From: Microvirga sp.
GTDB lineage: Bacteria > Pseudomonadota > Alphaproteobacteria > Rhizobiales > Beijerinckiaceae
Reading direction: 5' to 3'
Assembly (NCBI GenBank): GCA_022241475.1
Contig: JAKOMT010000004.1
Coordinates: forward strand, 20,001 to 84,000
DNA length: 64,000 nt
Position numbers and translations under genes: made by a program. Shown in pieces: positions 27,325 through 36,991 of the stretch. The stretch's first letter is position 1. Every line of letters begins with the position of its first letter. The notes beneath the pieces are model-generated. The model worked only from the letters and a program-made list of their open reading frames with translations. It did no database searches and was not told the DNA's origin.

Positions 27325-28359
27325 TCAGCTCTCGCGGTTGCGCCGGCGCGTGCGACTGGCGATTTCAAGGATCAGACGCGAGCCGAGCGCGGTCTTCAGT
27401 TCGGGGTCGCGACGCATGTCCAGAACGCAGGCTTGAAGGCGTTCGACGAGCGCCTGCAGGCCAGTGACGTCGTGCACGGTCAGATGATTCTGGACCGCCG
27501 CCTTGCGCTTGAAATGCAGCCCTCGCCATGCCTCCACGGCGCGCGCCGGCGATTGTCCGGCCGCGATCGCGGCTGCGTGGGGCAATAGCGCGAGCGCGTG
27601 ACGGAGCATGGCCGATACGAGCTGAGACGCGTCGGTCCCCTCGCCGAGCAGGCGGCGATAGACGTCCTCCGCCTCCGCTACATCTCCCCCGAACGCGGCG
27701 TCGACCATCAAATCGGCGCGCAGAGCGGAGACGTTCGAGAGGACGGCTTCGATGTCCGACGTTTCGAGACGGTTTTGACCGTGAGCGTAGAGCAGGAGTT
27801 TCTCGATCTCCGAGCGCGTCGCCAGCCGGTCGGCGCCGAGCGAGTCGAGGAGAAGAGCGCGTGTTTCACGTGAAACAGCGATGCCGGCCTTGCTGAACGT
27901 CTCGTCGACGAGCGCTGCAAGATCTTTGCCTTCATCGGCGTAACAGGGCGCTGCAAGCGCGCGTGCCGACTTTTCGCACAATGTCCTCAACGGCGCCGCC
28001 TTGGCGAGATCCCCCGCCTCGACCACGATGAGCGTGTCGCCGGTGTCCGTCGACAATGCGGCCTCGACCGCTGGCGCGACATTCTTGGAGCCGGCGCGAA
28101 CCCAGATCGCGCGGCGCCCCCCGAACATCCCGATCGTTCCCGCCTCGTCGGCCAGCCGGGCCGGATCCCCGGCAAGCGCGTCGCCGTCGATCTTGACGAG
28201 GAGAAAAGGGTCGGCCGCGTCGGAGACGGCGCCGTGCGCCAGATCCCTGGCGCGCTCGGCCACCAGACCGGCGTCAGGGCCGTAGAGAAGAATGACCGCA
28301 AAGGCGGGATTGGGCGAGCGCAGGGCGCGTGTCGCCTCGTGCGCCTTGATCGCGACCAT
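27325..28359 (-). CDS. holA: DNA polymerase III delta subunit
   Basis: A 344-residue clamp-loader subunit that opens the beta clamp. AFAVILLYGPDAGLVAERA (about residues 17-35) is the start of the AAA-like domain I, with the degenerate P-loop typical of delta. VMRAD-type helices of domain II and the C-terminal collar domain (VSAMLRHALALLPHAA, RRNRES tail) follow. The start codon abuts the lptE stop directly. A perfect parS site is embedded around codons 160-166. It converges on parB with a nine-base gap. Confidence 0.88.
   Translation of the reverse strand: MVAIKAHEATRALRSPNPAFAVILLYGPDAGLVAERARDLAHGAVSDAADPFLLVKIDGDALAGDPARLADEAGTIGMFGGRRAIWVRAGSKNVAPAVEAALSTDTGDTLIVVEAGDLAKAAPLRTLCEKSARALAAPCYADEGKDLAALVDETFSKAGIAVSRETRALLLDSLGADRLATRSEIEKLLLYAHGQNRLETSDIEAVLSNVSALRADLMVDAAFGGDVAEAEDVYRRLLGEGTDASQLVSAMLRHALALLPHAAAIAAGQSPARAVEAWRGLHFKRKAAVQNHLTVHDVTGLQALVERLQACVLDMRRDPELKTALGSRLILEIASRTRRRNRES
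27862..27877 (+). promoter_or_regulatory. parS: parS site 3 (inside holA)
   Basis: A perfect 16-bp canonical parS palindrome within the holA coding sequence, encoding the same peptide VSRET as the copy in rsmG. Confidence 0.93.
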
Positions 28360-28914
28360 TCAGCGGGCCAGGGCGCCCGTGCGCACATCGATGGCGATGC
28401 GCGTCGAGATCTGTTCGGAGAGCAGTCTGGCGGCGCGAAGCTCCGCATCGCGCTGGGCGCGGACCGTGGCGAAACGTTGCTGAACGCGGTCGAAACTCGC
28501 AGACGCGCTCGCCTGGCCTTCGAGAACGAGGCGATCGCCATCGATCTCGTTGATCCGCCAGCGCGCCGTCGCGGTCACCGTGCTGGTGAGGGCGCGTCCG
28601 GTCGCGGTGCTGACGATCGGGCTCGTCTGGCCGACCGTGACGACTGCCGAGAGTCGATATTGCTTCTCGATGACGCGATCGCGGGATCCGTCGAACGCAA
28701 AGATCAACTCGCTGCGCAGCGCGTGCGCCATTTCTTCGCTCGCTCCACCCACGACGACCTCGCCGACGTCGATCGTCTTGAGCGATTCCCCGACGCCGAC
28801 TCCGGAAGCGGTGGGGCCGTAGAGCGGGGTGAAGCAGCCGGCGAGACCGATGCTCGCGCCGATCGTCAGGGCGAGAAGGGCGGTCCTTCGCGAAAGTGAT
28901 CTAGACCACGACAT
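28360..28914 (-). CDS. lptE: LPS assembly lipoprotein LptE
   Basis: A 184-residue outer-membrane lipoprotein that plugs the LptD barrel and assists LPS insertion. The signal peptide ends in a lipobox GLAGC (cysteine 27). The mature start FTPLYGP matches the GFxPLY pattern of LptE. Its start overlaps the leuS stop by 14 bases and its stop touches the holA start, giving the conserved leuS-lptE-holA operon. Sequence conservation in this family is low, so position and lipobox carry much of the call. Confidence 0.85.
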   Translation of the reverse strand: MSWSRSLSRRTALLALTIGASIGLAGCFTPLYGPTASGVGVGESLKTIDVGEVVVGGASEEMAHALRSELIFAFDGSRDRVIEKQYRLSAVVTVGQTSPIVSTATGRALTSTVTATARWRINEIDGDRLVLEGQASASASFDRVQQRFATVRAQRDAELRAARLLSEQISTRIAIDVRTGALAR

Positions 28915-31516
28915 TGACGATCCTCTGCGGCACGACGATCACCTTCCGGATCGGGCGACCCTCGATCGCGCGAGCCACCGATTCGAGCGAGCGCACGGCG
29001 CTTTCGATGGCGGCCGCGTCCGCGTCGCGAGGGACGGTGACGTCGGCCCTCTTCTTGCCGTTCACCTGGACGGGGAGCGTGATCGAATCTTCCACCAAAA
29101 GCGCCTGTTCGACAAGCGGCCACTCCGCCTCGGCGACGAGACCCTCGCAACCGAGCGCTTCCCAGCATTCCTCGGCGAGATGCGGCATCATCGGGGCGAT
29201 CAGTCGAACGAGAATCGACAGCGCCTCGCGCAGCGCCCAGTCCAGGCCCTCGGAGGATGCGCCGCGGCTCGCATTGGCGGACGACGCCGCGTTGGCGAGT
29301 TCGTAGATCTTGGCGACGGCGACGTTGAAGCGCAGATCCTCGATCGCTTCGCCGACGGACGCGAGCGCCCGGTGCGACGCCTTGCGCAACGCCAGCGCTT
29401 CGTCGCCGAAGCTCTCCGGACGCGGCGCGTCCACCGCCAGGTCGCCGCCCTCGTTGACGAGACGCCAGACGCGCTGGACGAAACGCCAGGCGCCCTGCAC
29501 GCCTTCCTCCGTCCAGATCACGTCGCGTTCCGGCGGGGAATCGGAGAGCATGAACCAGCGCGCGGTGTCCGCCCCGTAGGAGGCGATGATATCGTCGGGG
29601 TCGACCACGTTCTTCTTCGACTTCGACATCTTCTCAATGGAGCCGATAGCCACGTCCGCGCCGGTGTCGACGTGGAAAGCGCGGCGACCGCCATCCCCGC
29701 TCTCGATGCGGATCTGGTTCGGCTGGAGCCAGGCGCCGGAGGCGTCGCGGTAGGTTTCGTGGACGACCATGCCTTGCGTGAACAGCCCGGCGAAAGGCTC
29801 GTCGAGACCGACGAGGCCGACCTTGCGCATGGCGCGGGTGAAGAAGCGGGAATAGAGCAGGTGCAGGATCGCGTGCTCGATGCCGCCGATATACTGGTCG
29901 ACCGGCAGCCAGGAATCCGCCGTCGCCCGGTTGGTCGCGGCGTCCTCCAGCGTCGGGTCGGTGAAGCGGGCGAAATACCAGGACGAATCGACGAAGGTGT
30001 CCATCGTGTCCGTCTCGCGCCGCGCCGCCGCGCCGCAACGCGGACAGGGAACGTCGCGCCAGGTCGGATGCCGGTCGAGCGGGTTGCCGGGCTTGTCGAA
30101 GGCGACGTCGTCGGGCAGCCTGACGGGGAGCTGATCCTCCGGCACGGGCGTGACGCCGCAGGATTCGCAATGGATCACGGGGATCGGGCATCCCCAGTAG
30201 CGCTGGCGCGAGACGCCCCAGTCGCGCAGGCGGAAATTGACCTTGCGCTCGGCGACGGCGCGGCCGCCGCGGCTCTCGGTCTCGAGGCGCGCCGCGATCT
30301 CTTCCTTGGCCTGCGCGATGCTCATCCCGTCGAGGAAGCGCGAATTGATCATCCGCCCTTCGCCCGTATAGGCCTCGCTCCCGACCGAGAAGGCGGAGGC
30401 GTCCGTCCCTTCTGGGCAGACGACGGGCGTGACGGGGAGACCGTATTTCCCGACGAAGTCGAGATCGCGCTGATCATGCGCCGGGCAGCCGAAAATCGCG
30501 CCCGTGCCGTAATCCATCAGGATGAAGTTCGCGACGTAGACGGGCAGCGTCCAGTTCGGATCGAAGGGATGCGCGGCGCGCAAGCCGGTGTCGTAGCCGA
30601 GCTTCTCGGCCGTCTCGATCGCCTCGGCCGACGTGCCGACGCGCTTGCATTCGGCCACGAACTCGGCGAGCGCCGGATCGCGCTCCGCGACGGCGCGCGC
30701 CAGCGGATGGTCGGGGGCGACCGCGAGGAAGCTAGCGCCGAACAGCGTGTCGGGGCGCGTGGTGAAAATCTCGAGCTCGTCGACGCCGCCGGGCGCCGGA
30801 TCGGTCAGCGCGAAGCGGATCGAAAGCCCTTCGGAGCGGCCGATCCAGTTGCGCTGCATCACGCGCACCTTCTCGGGCCAGCGCTCCAGGCCGTCGATCG
30901 CGTCGAGAAGGTCCTGCGCGTAATCGGTGATCTTGAAGAACCACTGCGTCAGCTCGCGCTGCTCGACGAGCGCGCCGGAACGCCAGCCGCGCCCGTCGAT
31001 CACCTGCTCATTGGCGAGCACGGTCTGGTCGACGGGGTCCCAGTTCACCTTGGCGGTCTTGCGCGTGACGAGACCGGCCTCGAGGAATTTCAGGAACATG
31101 GCCTGCTGGTGGCGGTAATAGCTCGGATCGCAGGTCGCGATCTCGCGGCTCCAGTCGAGGGACAGGCCCATCGACTTCAGCTGCGTCCGCATCGTCGCGA
31201 TGTTGGCGTAGGTCCATTCCCTGGGATGAACCTTGTTCTGCATCGCGGCGTTCTCGGCCGGCATGCCGAAAGCGTCCCAGCCCATCGGATGCAGGACGTT
31301 GAAGCCCTTCGCGCGCTTGTAGCGCGCCACCACGTCGCCCATCGCGTAGTTACGGACGTGGCCCATATGGATGCGCCCGGAAGGATAGGGGAACATCTCC
31401 AGCACGTAGTACTTGTCGCGCGGATCGTCGTTGCGGGTCCGGAAGAGATCCTTCTCGTTCCACGCGCCCTGCCATTTCGGCTCGGATTCTTTGGGATTGT
31501 AGCGCTCGGCCTTCAT
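28901..31516 (-). CDS. leuS: Leucyl-tRNA synthetase
   Basis: An 871-residue class I aminoacyl-tRNA synthetase charging tRNA-Leu. The HIGH motif appears as [11 protein letters not shown] (about 46-56) and KMSKS as [15 protein letters not shown] (about 625). The CP1 editing domain ([12 protein letters not shown], about 250) is present. A zinc-binding region ([18 protein letters not shown]) lies around 410-460. The ATG at 31516 is chosen because homology starts at once after it ([11 protein letters not shown]). First gene of leuS-lptE-holA. Confidence 0.96.
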   Translation of the reverse strand: MKAERYNPKESEPKWQGAWNEKDLFRTRNDDPRDKYYVLEMFPYPSGRIHMGHVRNYAMGDVVARYKRAKGFNVLHPMGWDAFGMPAENAAMQNKVHPREWTYANIATMRTQLKSMGLSLDWSREIATCDPSYYRHQQAMFLKFLEAGLVTRKTAKVNWDPVDQTVLANEQVIDGRGWRSGALVEQRELTQWFFKITDYAQDLLDAIDGLERWPEKVRVMQRNWIGRSEGLSIRFALTDPAPGGVDELEIFTTRPDTLFGASFLAVAPDHPLARAVAERDPALAEFVAECKRVGTSAEAIETAEKLGYDTGLRAAHPFDPNWTLPVYVANFILMDYGTGAIFGCPAHDQRDLDFVGKYGLPVTPVVCPEGTDASAFSVGSEAYTGEGRMINSRFLDGMSIAQAKEEIAARLETESRGGRAVAERKVNFRLRDWGVSRQRYWGCPIPVIHCESCGVTPVPEDQLPVRLPDDVAFDKPGNPLDRHPTWRDVPCPRCGAAARRETDTMDTFVDSSWYFARFTDPTLEDAATNRATADSWLPVDQYIGGIEHAILHLLYSRFFTRAMRKVGLVGLDEPFAGLFTQGMVVHETYRDASGAWLQPNQIRIESGDGGRRAFHVDTGADVAIGSIEKMSKSKKNVVDPDDIIASYGADTARWFMLSDSPPERDVIWTEEGVQGAWRFVQRVWRLVNEGGDLAVDAPRPESFGDEALALRKASHRALASVGEAIEDLRFNVAVAKIYELANAASSANASRGASSEGLDWALREALSILVRLIAPMMPHLAEECWEALGCEGLVAEAEWPLVEQALLVEDSITLPVQVNGKKRADVTVPRDADAAAIESAVRSLESVARAIEGRPIRKVIVVPQRIVNVVV

Positions 31517-31671
31517 AGCGGGCTCGATTTGAAACCTGTTCGGTATATGTTGGGGAAACGCGGCTTGCGCCGCTTGACGTGGCCGGACTAGGACATGATT
31601 GCGCGCGCGGGTCAACGCCTGCATGGCGCGGGCGGCGAAATTTGAAACCGTGTCGAGTGGGGGCTGAAATC

Positions 31672-32364
31672 ATGACGGACGCCGCGGCGATCGCGAGCCG
31701 TTTCGACGAAACCCGCGCGTTGATCGCGCGCGCCGAGCATGATTGCGGACGCGCTCCGGGCTCGGTCGCGCTCATCGCCGTGTCGAAGTCCTGCGACGCG
31801 CAGGCGATCCTGCCGGTGCTCGAGGCCGGGCATCGCATGTTCGGCGAGAACTACGTGCAGGAGACGGAATCCAAATGGCCCGCCCTGCGCGAGCGCTTTG
31901 GGGACGTCGAACTGCACCTGATCGGCCCGCTGCAATCGAACAAGGCCCGCGAGGCGGTGGCCCTGTTCGACGTGATCGAAACGCTCGACCGCCCCTCGCT
32001 CGCCAAGGGGCTGTCGAAGGAGATCGCCCGTGCGATCGAGGAAGGGCGGCGCGCTCCGCGGCTGCTCGTCCAGGTCAATACCGGCGAGGAGCCGCAGAAG
32101 GGCGGCGTCGCGCCGGCCGAGGCGGACGCCTTCCTCGCCGCCTGCCGCGACGAATGGGGCCTCGCGATCGAGGGGCTGATGTGCATCCCGCCCGCGCATG
32201 AGCCGCCTTCGCCGCATTTCGCCTTCCTCGCGGAAATCGCGCGGCGCAACCGCCTGCAAGTCCTCTCGATGGGCATGAGCGCCGATTACGAGGCCGCGAT
32301 CCAGCTCGGCGCCACGCATGTGCGCGTCGGCAGCGCGATCTTCGGCCCGCGCGGGAGCGCCTGA
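31672..32364 (+). CDS. PLP homeostasis protein (YggS/PROSC family)
   Basis: A 230-residue single-domain alanine-racemase-fold protein that binds pyridoxal phosphate and buffers its level, with no catalytic activity known. The PLP lysine lies in LIAVSKSCDAQAI (about residue 42). GHRMFGENYVQE, HLIGPLQSNKAREAV and LSMGMSADYEAAI are the conserved family segments. The usual S-K-T is S-K-S here. It is a single gene diverging from leuS. Confidence 0.9.
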   Translation: MTDAAAIASRFDETRALIARAEHDCGRAPGSVALIAVSKSCDAQAILPVLEAGHRMFGENYVQETESKWPALRERFGDVELHLIGPLQSNKAREAVALFDVIETLDRPSLAKGLSKEIARAIEEGRRAPRLLVQVNTGEEPQKGGVAPAEADAFLAACRDEWGLAIEGLMCIPPAHEPPSPHFAFLAEIARRNRLQVLSMGMSADYEAAIQLGATHVRVGSAIFGPRGSA

Positions 32365-32367
32365 GCG

Positions 32368-33024
32368 TTGGACGGCCGTCGCGAGACGCCGCGCCTGACG
32401 GTCGAAGACCTCGCCTGCCGGCGCGGCGGCCGGCTCATCTTCATAGGTCTCGGCTTCGACCTGCGCCCGGGCGACGCGCTCGTCGTCACGGGCCGCAACG
32501 GCGCCGGCAAATCGACGTTGCTTTCGATCCTCGCGGGGCGCCTGCGCCCGGAGGCCGGCTCGATCCGTTTCGTCGGCGAGGGCGAGGCGACGCTCGCCGA
32601 GTCCCTGCACTGGGTCGCCCATCGCGACGGGCTCAAGACCGCCCTGACCGCGCGCGAGAACCTCGCCTTCGCCGCCGACATGCTCGGCGCGCCGGCGCTC
32701 GATCCGCTCGCGGCCCTGGAGCGCGTCGGCCTGCCTCAGGTGCGCGACATGCCCGTCGGGTATCTCTCCGCGGGCCAGCGTCGTCGCGTGGCGCTGGCCC
32801 GCCTGATCGCGGCGCGCCGGTCCGTCTGGCTCCTCGACGAGCCCACGGCCGCCCTCGACGCCGCCTCGCAGAACATGCTGCGCGGGCTCATGCGCGAGCA
32901 TCGCGCCGCGGGCGGGATCATCGTCGCGGCGACGCATCTGCCGCTCGGGCTCGACGCTGCTCAGGAGATCGCCATCGCGCCGCCGACCGGCGGCCTCGCG
33001 GAAGCCGGCGAGGATTATTCGTGA
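32368..33024 (+). CDS. ccmA: Heme exporter ATPase CcmA
   Basis: A 218-residue ABC ATPase that powers CcmE release in cytochrome c maturation. Walker A is VTGRNGAGKSTL (about 43-54), the signature motif is LSAGQRRRVALAR, and Walker B is VWLLDEPTAALD. It starts at TTG 32368, three bases after the yggS-type stop, and overlaps ccmB by four bases. Small size and the QRRR signature separate CcmA from general ABC ATPases. Confidence 0.9.
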   Translation: MDGRRETPRLTVEDLACRRGGRLIFIGLGFDLRPGDALVVTGRNGAGKSTLLSILAGRLRPEAGSIRFVGEGEATLAESLHWVAHRDGLKTALTARENLAFAADMLGAPALDPLAALERVGLPQVRDMPVGYLSAGQRRRVALARLIAARRSVWLLDEPTAALDAASQNMLRGLMREHRAAGGIIVAATHLPLGLDAAQEIAIAPPTGGLAEAGEDYS

Positions 33025-33689
33025 TCCGCGCGTTCCTCGCCCTCGTCGCCCGGGATCTGCGCCTGTCCGCGCGCATCGGCGGCTCCGGCGCTTTGGGGCT
33101 CGTCTTCTTCCTGATGATCCTGACGCTCGTCCCCTTCGCGCTCGGGCCCGATCTGAACCTCCTGTCGCGCATCGGCCCGGCGATCCTCTGGATCGCGGCG
33201 GTGCTCTCGACCCTGATTGGCCTCGACAGGCTGTTTCAGGCGGACGAGGAGGACGGCTCGCTCGATCTGATGCTCGCATCGCCCCTGCCGCTCGAAGCGG
33301 TGGTGCTGGCCAAGGCTTTGGCGCACTGGCTGACGACCGGCGCGCCTTTGGCGCTGCTCTCGCCGCTGTTCGGCCTGCTCGTGGCGCTCGACGGAATCGG
33401 CATGATGGCGGTCGCGGCGACGCTTCTCGTCGGCACCCCGGCTTTGACCTTCATCGGCGCGATCGGCGCGGCGCTCACCGCCGCCATCCGGCGCGGCGGG
33501 CTGATCCTCTCGATCCTCGTCCTGCCGCTGATGATCCCGACGTTGATCTTCGGCGTCTCGGCCGCCAACGCCGCGCGCGGCGGCACGGTGCCCTTCACGA
33601 CGCCGTTCCTGATTCTCGCCGCGCTGACGCTGGTCTTCGGCGTGATCGGCACGGTCGCGTCGGCGATGGCGCTGCGGAACGCGGAGTAG
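33021..33689 (+). CDS. ccmB: Heme exporter permease CcmB
   Basis: A 222-residue integral membrane protein with six hydrophobic helices, partner of CcmA. FQADEEDGSLDLMLASPLP (about 73-91) is the conserved CcmB cytoplasmic motif. The GTG start overlaps the ccmA stop (GTGA). The usual ccmC and ccmD do not follow. The next gene is a protease on the other strand. Confidence 0.9.
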   Translation: MIRAFLALVARDLRLSARIGGSGALGLVFFLMILTLVPFALGPDLNLLSRIGPAILWIAAVLSTLIGLDRLFQADEEDGSLDLMLASPLPLEAVVLAKALAHWLTTGAPLALLSPLFGLLVALDGIGMMAVAATLLVGTPALTFIGAIGAALTAAIRRGGLILSILVLPLMIPTLIFGVSAANAARGGTVPFTTPFLILAALTLVFGVIGTVASAMALRNAE

Positions 33690-33697
33690 CGCGCGCC

Positions 33698-34111
33698 TCA
33701 CCCCGCGTTCGCCTCGATCGCCTCCATGTCGTCGTCGGAGAGGCCGAAATGGTGGCCGATCTCGTGGATCAGCACGTGCGTGACGATCGCGCCGAGGCTC
33801 TCGTCGTGTTCGGCCCAGTAATCGAGGATCGGACGGCGATAGAGCCAGATCAGATTGGGCTCGCGCCCCTCCTCGATCCCGCCGCCATGCGCCAGCCCCA
33901 CGCCCTGGAACAGGCCGAGGAGATCGAAGGGCGATTCCGCCTCCATCTCCTTCAGCACGTCGTCGTCGGGGAAGTCGACGACCTGGATGACGAGGCCCCG
34001 GCACAGCGCGCGGAATTCGTCCGGAAGCCGCGCGAAGGCCTCGTCCGCCATCGCCTCGAACGCGGCGAGGTCGGGCGCCTTGTCGTCGTAGCCGATGCCG
34101 CCCTTGGCCAT
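33698..34111 (-). CDS. Zincin-like metallopeptidase family protein
   Basis: A 137-residue protein with HEIGHHFGLSDDD near the C-terminus, an HExxH zinc motif followed by the third ligand region (LSD) typical of the DUF1025/zincin_1 family. WLYRRPILDYW and VTHVLIHEIGHH are conserved blocks. Substrates are unknown. The ATG at 34111 is chosen because GGGAG lies about nine bases upstream and homology starts there. The longer open frame upstream has no support. It converges with ccmB, nine bases apart. Confidence 0.85.
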   Translation of the reverse strand: MAKGGIGYDDKAPDLAAFEAMADEAFARLPDEFRALCRGLVIQVVDFPDDDVLKEMEAESPFDLLGLFQGVGLAHGGGIEEGREPNLIWLYRRPILDYWAEHDESLGAIVTHVLIHEIGHHFGLSDDDMEAIEANAG

Positions 34112-34404
34112 CGCGCACTCCCGTGTCCGCTGGGTCTCATTTAGGGAGAGGAATAGGCCGCGCGCCGGGCGCTCGCAAGCGTCGCGCTGTTGCGTCGGGG
34201 CCTGTTTTCGATTAAGCGTCCCCGATCCGGGATCGCGCCTCCATTGAGCGGCCCGGATGAACTCGTCCTCGATCGTCGCTTTTGCGCCGGAGCGCCCCGA
34301 CAAGGGGTGACGAGGCCTTCCTGCCAGGGAGGCCGGCGACGACCGGGACGGCGCGCAACACATGCCGCCGGCGCATTCGCCCGAACAGGGCGCCAGGAGA
34401 CCGT

Positions 34405-36111
34405 ATGTCCGCTCAATCCCAATATGCGCCCAGCCGCGAAGATTTCGCGTCGCTGCTCGAAGAATCCTTCCGTACGAACGAAGTCGCCGAAGGCTCCGTC
34501 GTCAAGGGTCGGGTCGTCGCCATCGAGAAGGATGTCGCCGTCATCGACATCGGCGCCAAGACCGAGGGCCGCGTCGCCCTCAAGGAATTCACTGGCCCCG
34601 GCCGCGATGAGCCCATCGAAGTCGGCTCAGAGGTCGAGGTCTATGTCGATCGGATCGAGAACGCCCTCGGCGAAGCGGTCGTGTCGCGCGAGAAGGCCCG
34701 CCGCGAAGAGTCGTGGATCAAGCTCGAAAAGGCCTTCGAGGCCAACGAGCGCGTTCAGGGCATGATCTTCAACCAGGTCAAGGGCGGCTACACCGTCGAT
34801 CTGGACGGCGCCGTGGCGTTCCTGCCGCGCTCGCAGGTCGACATTCGCCCCGTCCGCGACGTCACCCCGCTGATGGGCGTGCCGCAGCCGTTCCAGATCC
34901 TCAAGATGGATCGCCGCCGCGGCAACATCGTCGTGTCGCGCCGCACCGTTCTCGAAGAGAGCCGCGCCGAGCAGCGCTCCGAGCTCGTGGCCAACCTCGA
35001 AGAGGGTCAGGTCATCGAGGGCATCGTCAAGAACATCACCGAGTACGGCGCCTTCGTCGATCTCGGCGGCATCGACGGCCTGCTGCACGTCACCGACATG
35101 GCGTGGCGCCGCGTCAACCACCCGAGCGAAGTGGTCACCATCGGCCAGAGCGTCTCCGTCAAGATCATCAAGATCAACCACGAGACGCACCGCATCTCGC
35201 TCGGCATCAAGCAGCTCCTCGCCGATCCGTGGGAGGGCATCGAAGGCCGTTACCCGGTCGAGTCGCGCTTTACGGGCCGCGTGACGAACATCACCGATTA
35301 CGGCGCGTTCGTCGAACTGGAGCCGGGCATCGAAGGCCTGATCCACGTCTCCGAGATGTCCTGGACGAAGAAGAACGTCCATCCGGGCAAGATCGTCTCC
35401 ACCTCGCAGGAAGTGGAAGTGGTCATTCTCGAGGTCGATCCCGTCAAGCGCCGCATCTCGCTCGGCCTCAAGCAGACGCTCCAGAACCCGTGGGAGGGCT
35501 TCGCCGAGAAGCATCCGATCGGTTCCGAGATCGAGGGCGAGGTCAAGAACAAGACCGAGTTCGGTCTGTTCATCGGCCTCGAAGGCGATGTCGACGGCAT
35601 GGTTCACCTGTCGGATCTCGACTGGAACCGTCCCGGCGAGCAGGTCATCGACGAGTTCAAGAAGGGCGACATGGTTCGCGCTCAGGTTCTCGACGTCGAC
35701 GTCGAGAAGGAGCGCATCTCGCTCGGCATCAAGCAGCTCGCGGGCGACCCCTTCGCCGAAGCCGGCGAGATCCGCAAGGGTCAGGTCGTCACCTGCGAGG
35801 TGGTCGAGGTCAAGGAAGCCGGTCTCGACGTCAAGATCGTCGACACCGACCTCTCGACCTTCATCCGCCGCGCCGAGCTCGCCCGCGACCGCGCCGACCA
35901 GCGCCCCGAGCGTTTCTCGGCCGGCGAGAAGTTCGACGCCCGCGTCACGCAGTTCGACCGCAAGGCGCGCCGCGTCACGCTGTCGATCAAGGCTCTCGAA
36001 ATGGCCGAAGAGAAGGAGGCGATCGCCACCTACGGCTCGACCGACTCCGGCGCATCGCTCGGCGACATTCTCGGCGCGGCCCTCAAGGCCCGCACCGACG
36101 ACAAGAAGTAA
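34405..36111 (+). CDS. rpsA: 30S ribosomal protein S1
   Basis: A 568-residue ribosomal protein that draws mRNA to the 30S subunit. Six S1 (OB-fold) repeats are readable. Repeats 3 and 4 share the motif VKNITEYGAFVDLGG / VTNITDYGAFVELEPG, and repeat 5 has VKNKTEFGLFIGLEG. The ATG at 34405 follows AGGAGA by six bases and gives the usual alphaproteobacterial length. A strong terminator follows. The usual upstream partner cmk is not here. Codon use is strongly biased, as expected for a highly expressed gene. Confidence 0.97.
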   Translation: MSAQSQYAPSREDFASLLEESFRTNEVAEGSVVKGRVVAIEKDVAVIDIGAKTEGRVALKEFTGPGRDEPIEVGSEVEVYVDRIENALGEAVVSREKARREESWIKLEKAFEANERVQGMIFNQVKGGYTVDLDGAVAFLPRSQVDIRPVRDVTPLMGVPQPFQILKMDRRRGNIVVSRRTVLEESRAEQRSELVANLEEGQVIEGIVKNITEYGAFVDLGGIDGLLHVTDMAWRRVNHPSEVVTIGQSVSVKIIKINHETHRISLGIKQLLADPWEGIEGRYPVESRFTGRVTNITDYGAFVELEPGIEGLIHVSEMSWTKKNVHPGKIVSTSQEVEVVILEVDPVKRRISLGLKQTLQNPWEGFAEKHPIGSEIEGEVKNKTEFGLFIGLEGDVDGMVHLSDLDWNRPGEQVIDEFKKGDMVRAQVLDVDVEKERISLGIKQLAGDPFAEAGEIRKGQVVTCEVVEVKEAGLDVKIVDTDLSTFIRRAELARDRADQRPERFSAGEKFDARVTQFDRKARRVTLSIKALEMAEEKEAIATYGSTDSGASLGDILGAALKARTDDKK

Positions 36112-36134
36112 GCGTCACGCCCGTTGACGCAATG

Positions 36135-36166
36135 AACCCGCGCGGAGCGATCCGCGCGGGTTTTTT
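36135..36166 (+). terminator. Intrinsic terminator of rpsA
   Basis: A perfect 12-bp stem (36135-36146 with 36151-36162), a GCGA tetraloop and a run of six T. Confidence 0.93.
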
Positions 36167-36234
36167 CGTTTCGGGGCGCCCGTCAGGCGCCCACCGTGGC
36201 CGCCTCGCCGCCGCGAGCGGGGCCGGATCGGATG

Positions 36235-36762
36235 TCAGAACGCGCCGCGTTGCCGATACTGGCCGCTCAGAAGGCCGGCGACGCCGATCAGAACCGTGAG
36301 GATCGCCTCTACGGCCTTCCCGGCGCCTCTCGCGAATCTGGCGAGCGCGTCGGTGTCGCCTCGCTTCGCCGACTCGAAAATCTGGTCGGGAAGGTCGAGA
36401 TCGCCGGCGCCGGCCAGATCCTTGATGCGATCGACCACCCGGCCGAGGAGCTCCTTCTCGGCTGACGTCAGGTTTTCGTCTTCGAGGCAGCGGCCCAGAG
36501 CTCCGATCGTTTCGCCCATCGATTCGAGCAGATCCTGAGCCCGCGCCCAGATGTCGAGCCCGCCTCGCCGATCTCCGTTCAGTTGCGATCGCTGGTGGGC
36601 CGCGACGAGTTCGCTGAGAGTCGACGTCTCGCCTTGAAGCTTCCTGAGAAGGTGACGGCACTCGCTCGGCGTCGTCGACCTCGCCTGGGCGATGACGGAC
36701 GTGAAGTCGGCGGCCTGCCGTGATCCGACGGGCTGCTGAGGATTTTGAATTTCGATCTTCAT
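36235..36762 (-). CDS. Unknown 175-residue helical protein with AT-rich control region
   Basis: I do not recognise this protein. It is 175 residues long, starts with a Gln/Pro/Ser-rich, signal-peptide-free N-terminus, then is mostly helical and amphipathic, and has one hydrophobic stretch near the end (AVEAILTVLIGVAGLL, about 149-164). Two cysteines (about 35 and 92) are far apart. The coding GC content resembles that of its neighbours, but the 60 bp upstream are extremely AT-rich with a perfect TTGACA -35 element (36818-36823). A 17-bp inverted repeat straddles its ribosome-binding site. It stands alone. A secreted or membrane-tail-anchored protein is possible, but this is only a guess. Confidence 0.6.
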   Translation of the reverse strand: MKIEIQNPQQPVGSRQAADFTSVIAQARSTTPSECRHLLRKLQGETSTLSELVAAHQRSQLNGDRRGGLDIWARAQDLLESMGETIGALGRCLEDENLTSAEKELLGRVVDRIKDLAGAGDLDLPDQIFESAKRGDTDALARFARGAGKAVEAILTVLIGVAGLLSGQYRQRGAF

Positions 36763-36765
36763 ATC

Positions 36766-36782
36766 TATGTTATCCTAACATA
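36766..36782 (-). repeat. Inverted repeat enclosing the ribosome-binding site of the unknown gene
   Basis: TATGTTA, three bases, TAACATA: a perfect 7-bp inverted repeat. On the minus strand the three-base loop is GGA, part of AGGA lying about 10 bases before the ATG at 36762. It could be an operator or an RNA hairpin covering the ribosome-binding site. Confidence 0.7.
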
Positions 36783-36794
36783 CTATATATTTTA

Positions 36795-36823
36795 AAATTA
36801 TTTAATTTTCCTTAATATGTCAA
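36795..36823 (-). promoter_or_regulatory. Candidate sigma-70 promoter in AT-rich tract
   Basis: Minus strand TTGACA (36823-36818), a 17-base spacer, TAATTT (36800-36795). The -35 is perfect and the -10 is weak. The tract also holds three TTAA words exactly 10 bp apart (36792, 36802, 36812). Confidence 0.55.
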
Positions 36824-36991
36824 GTCCGCTTCGAGCTCGATCCAGCGCGCGATCTCGGCGCGCCCGGCCCTCGGCGCGCGTGAGCCGGCTGTGCTATGGC
36901 CCGCTGGCGGCGTTTTATCGTCGCGGCGCCGCAACCTCGCCCGAAGCGGGGCGTTGACGACCTGGCAAAGGCAATCCGAGGAGACTGATGA

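Noticed and set aside
28829..31591. Plus-strand open frame of 920 codons opposite leuS
   Set aside because: It mirrors leuS exactly. High GC keeps the opposite frame open, and it has no family motif.
36792..36815. Three TTAA words as possible CtrA boxes
   Set aside because: The spacer is six bases, not seven, so they do not match TTAA-N7-TTAA. The 10-bp phasing is reported instead.
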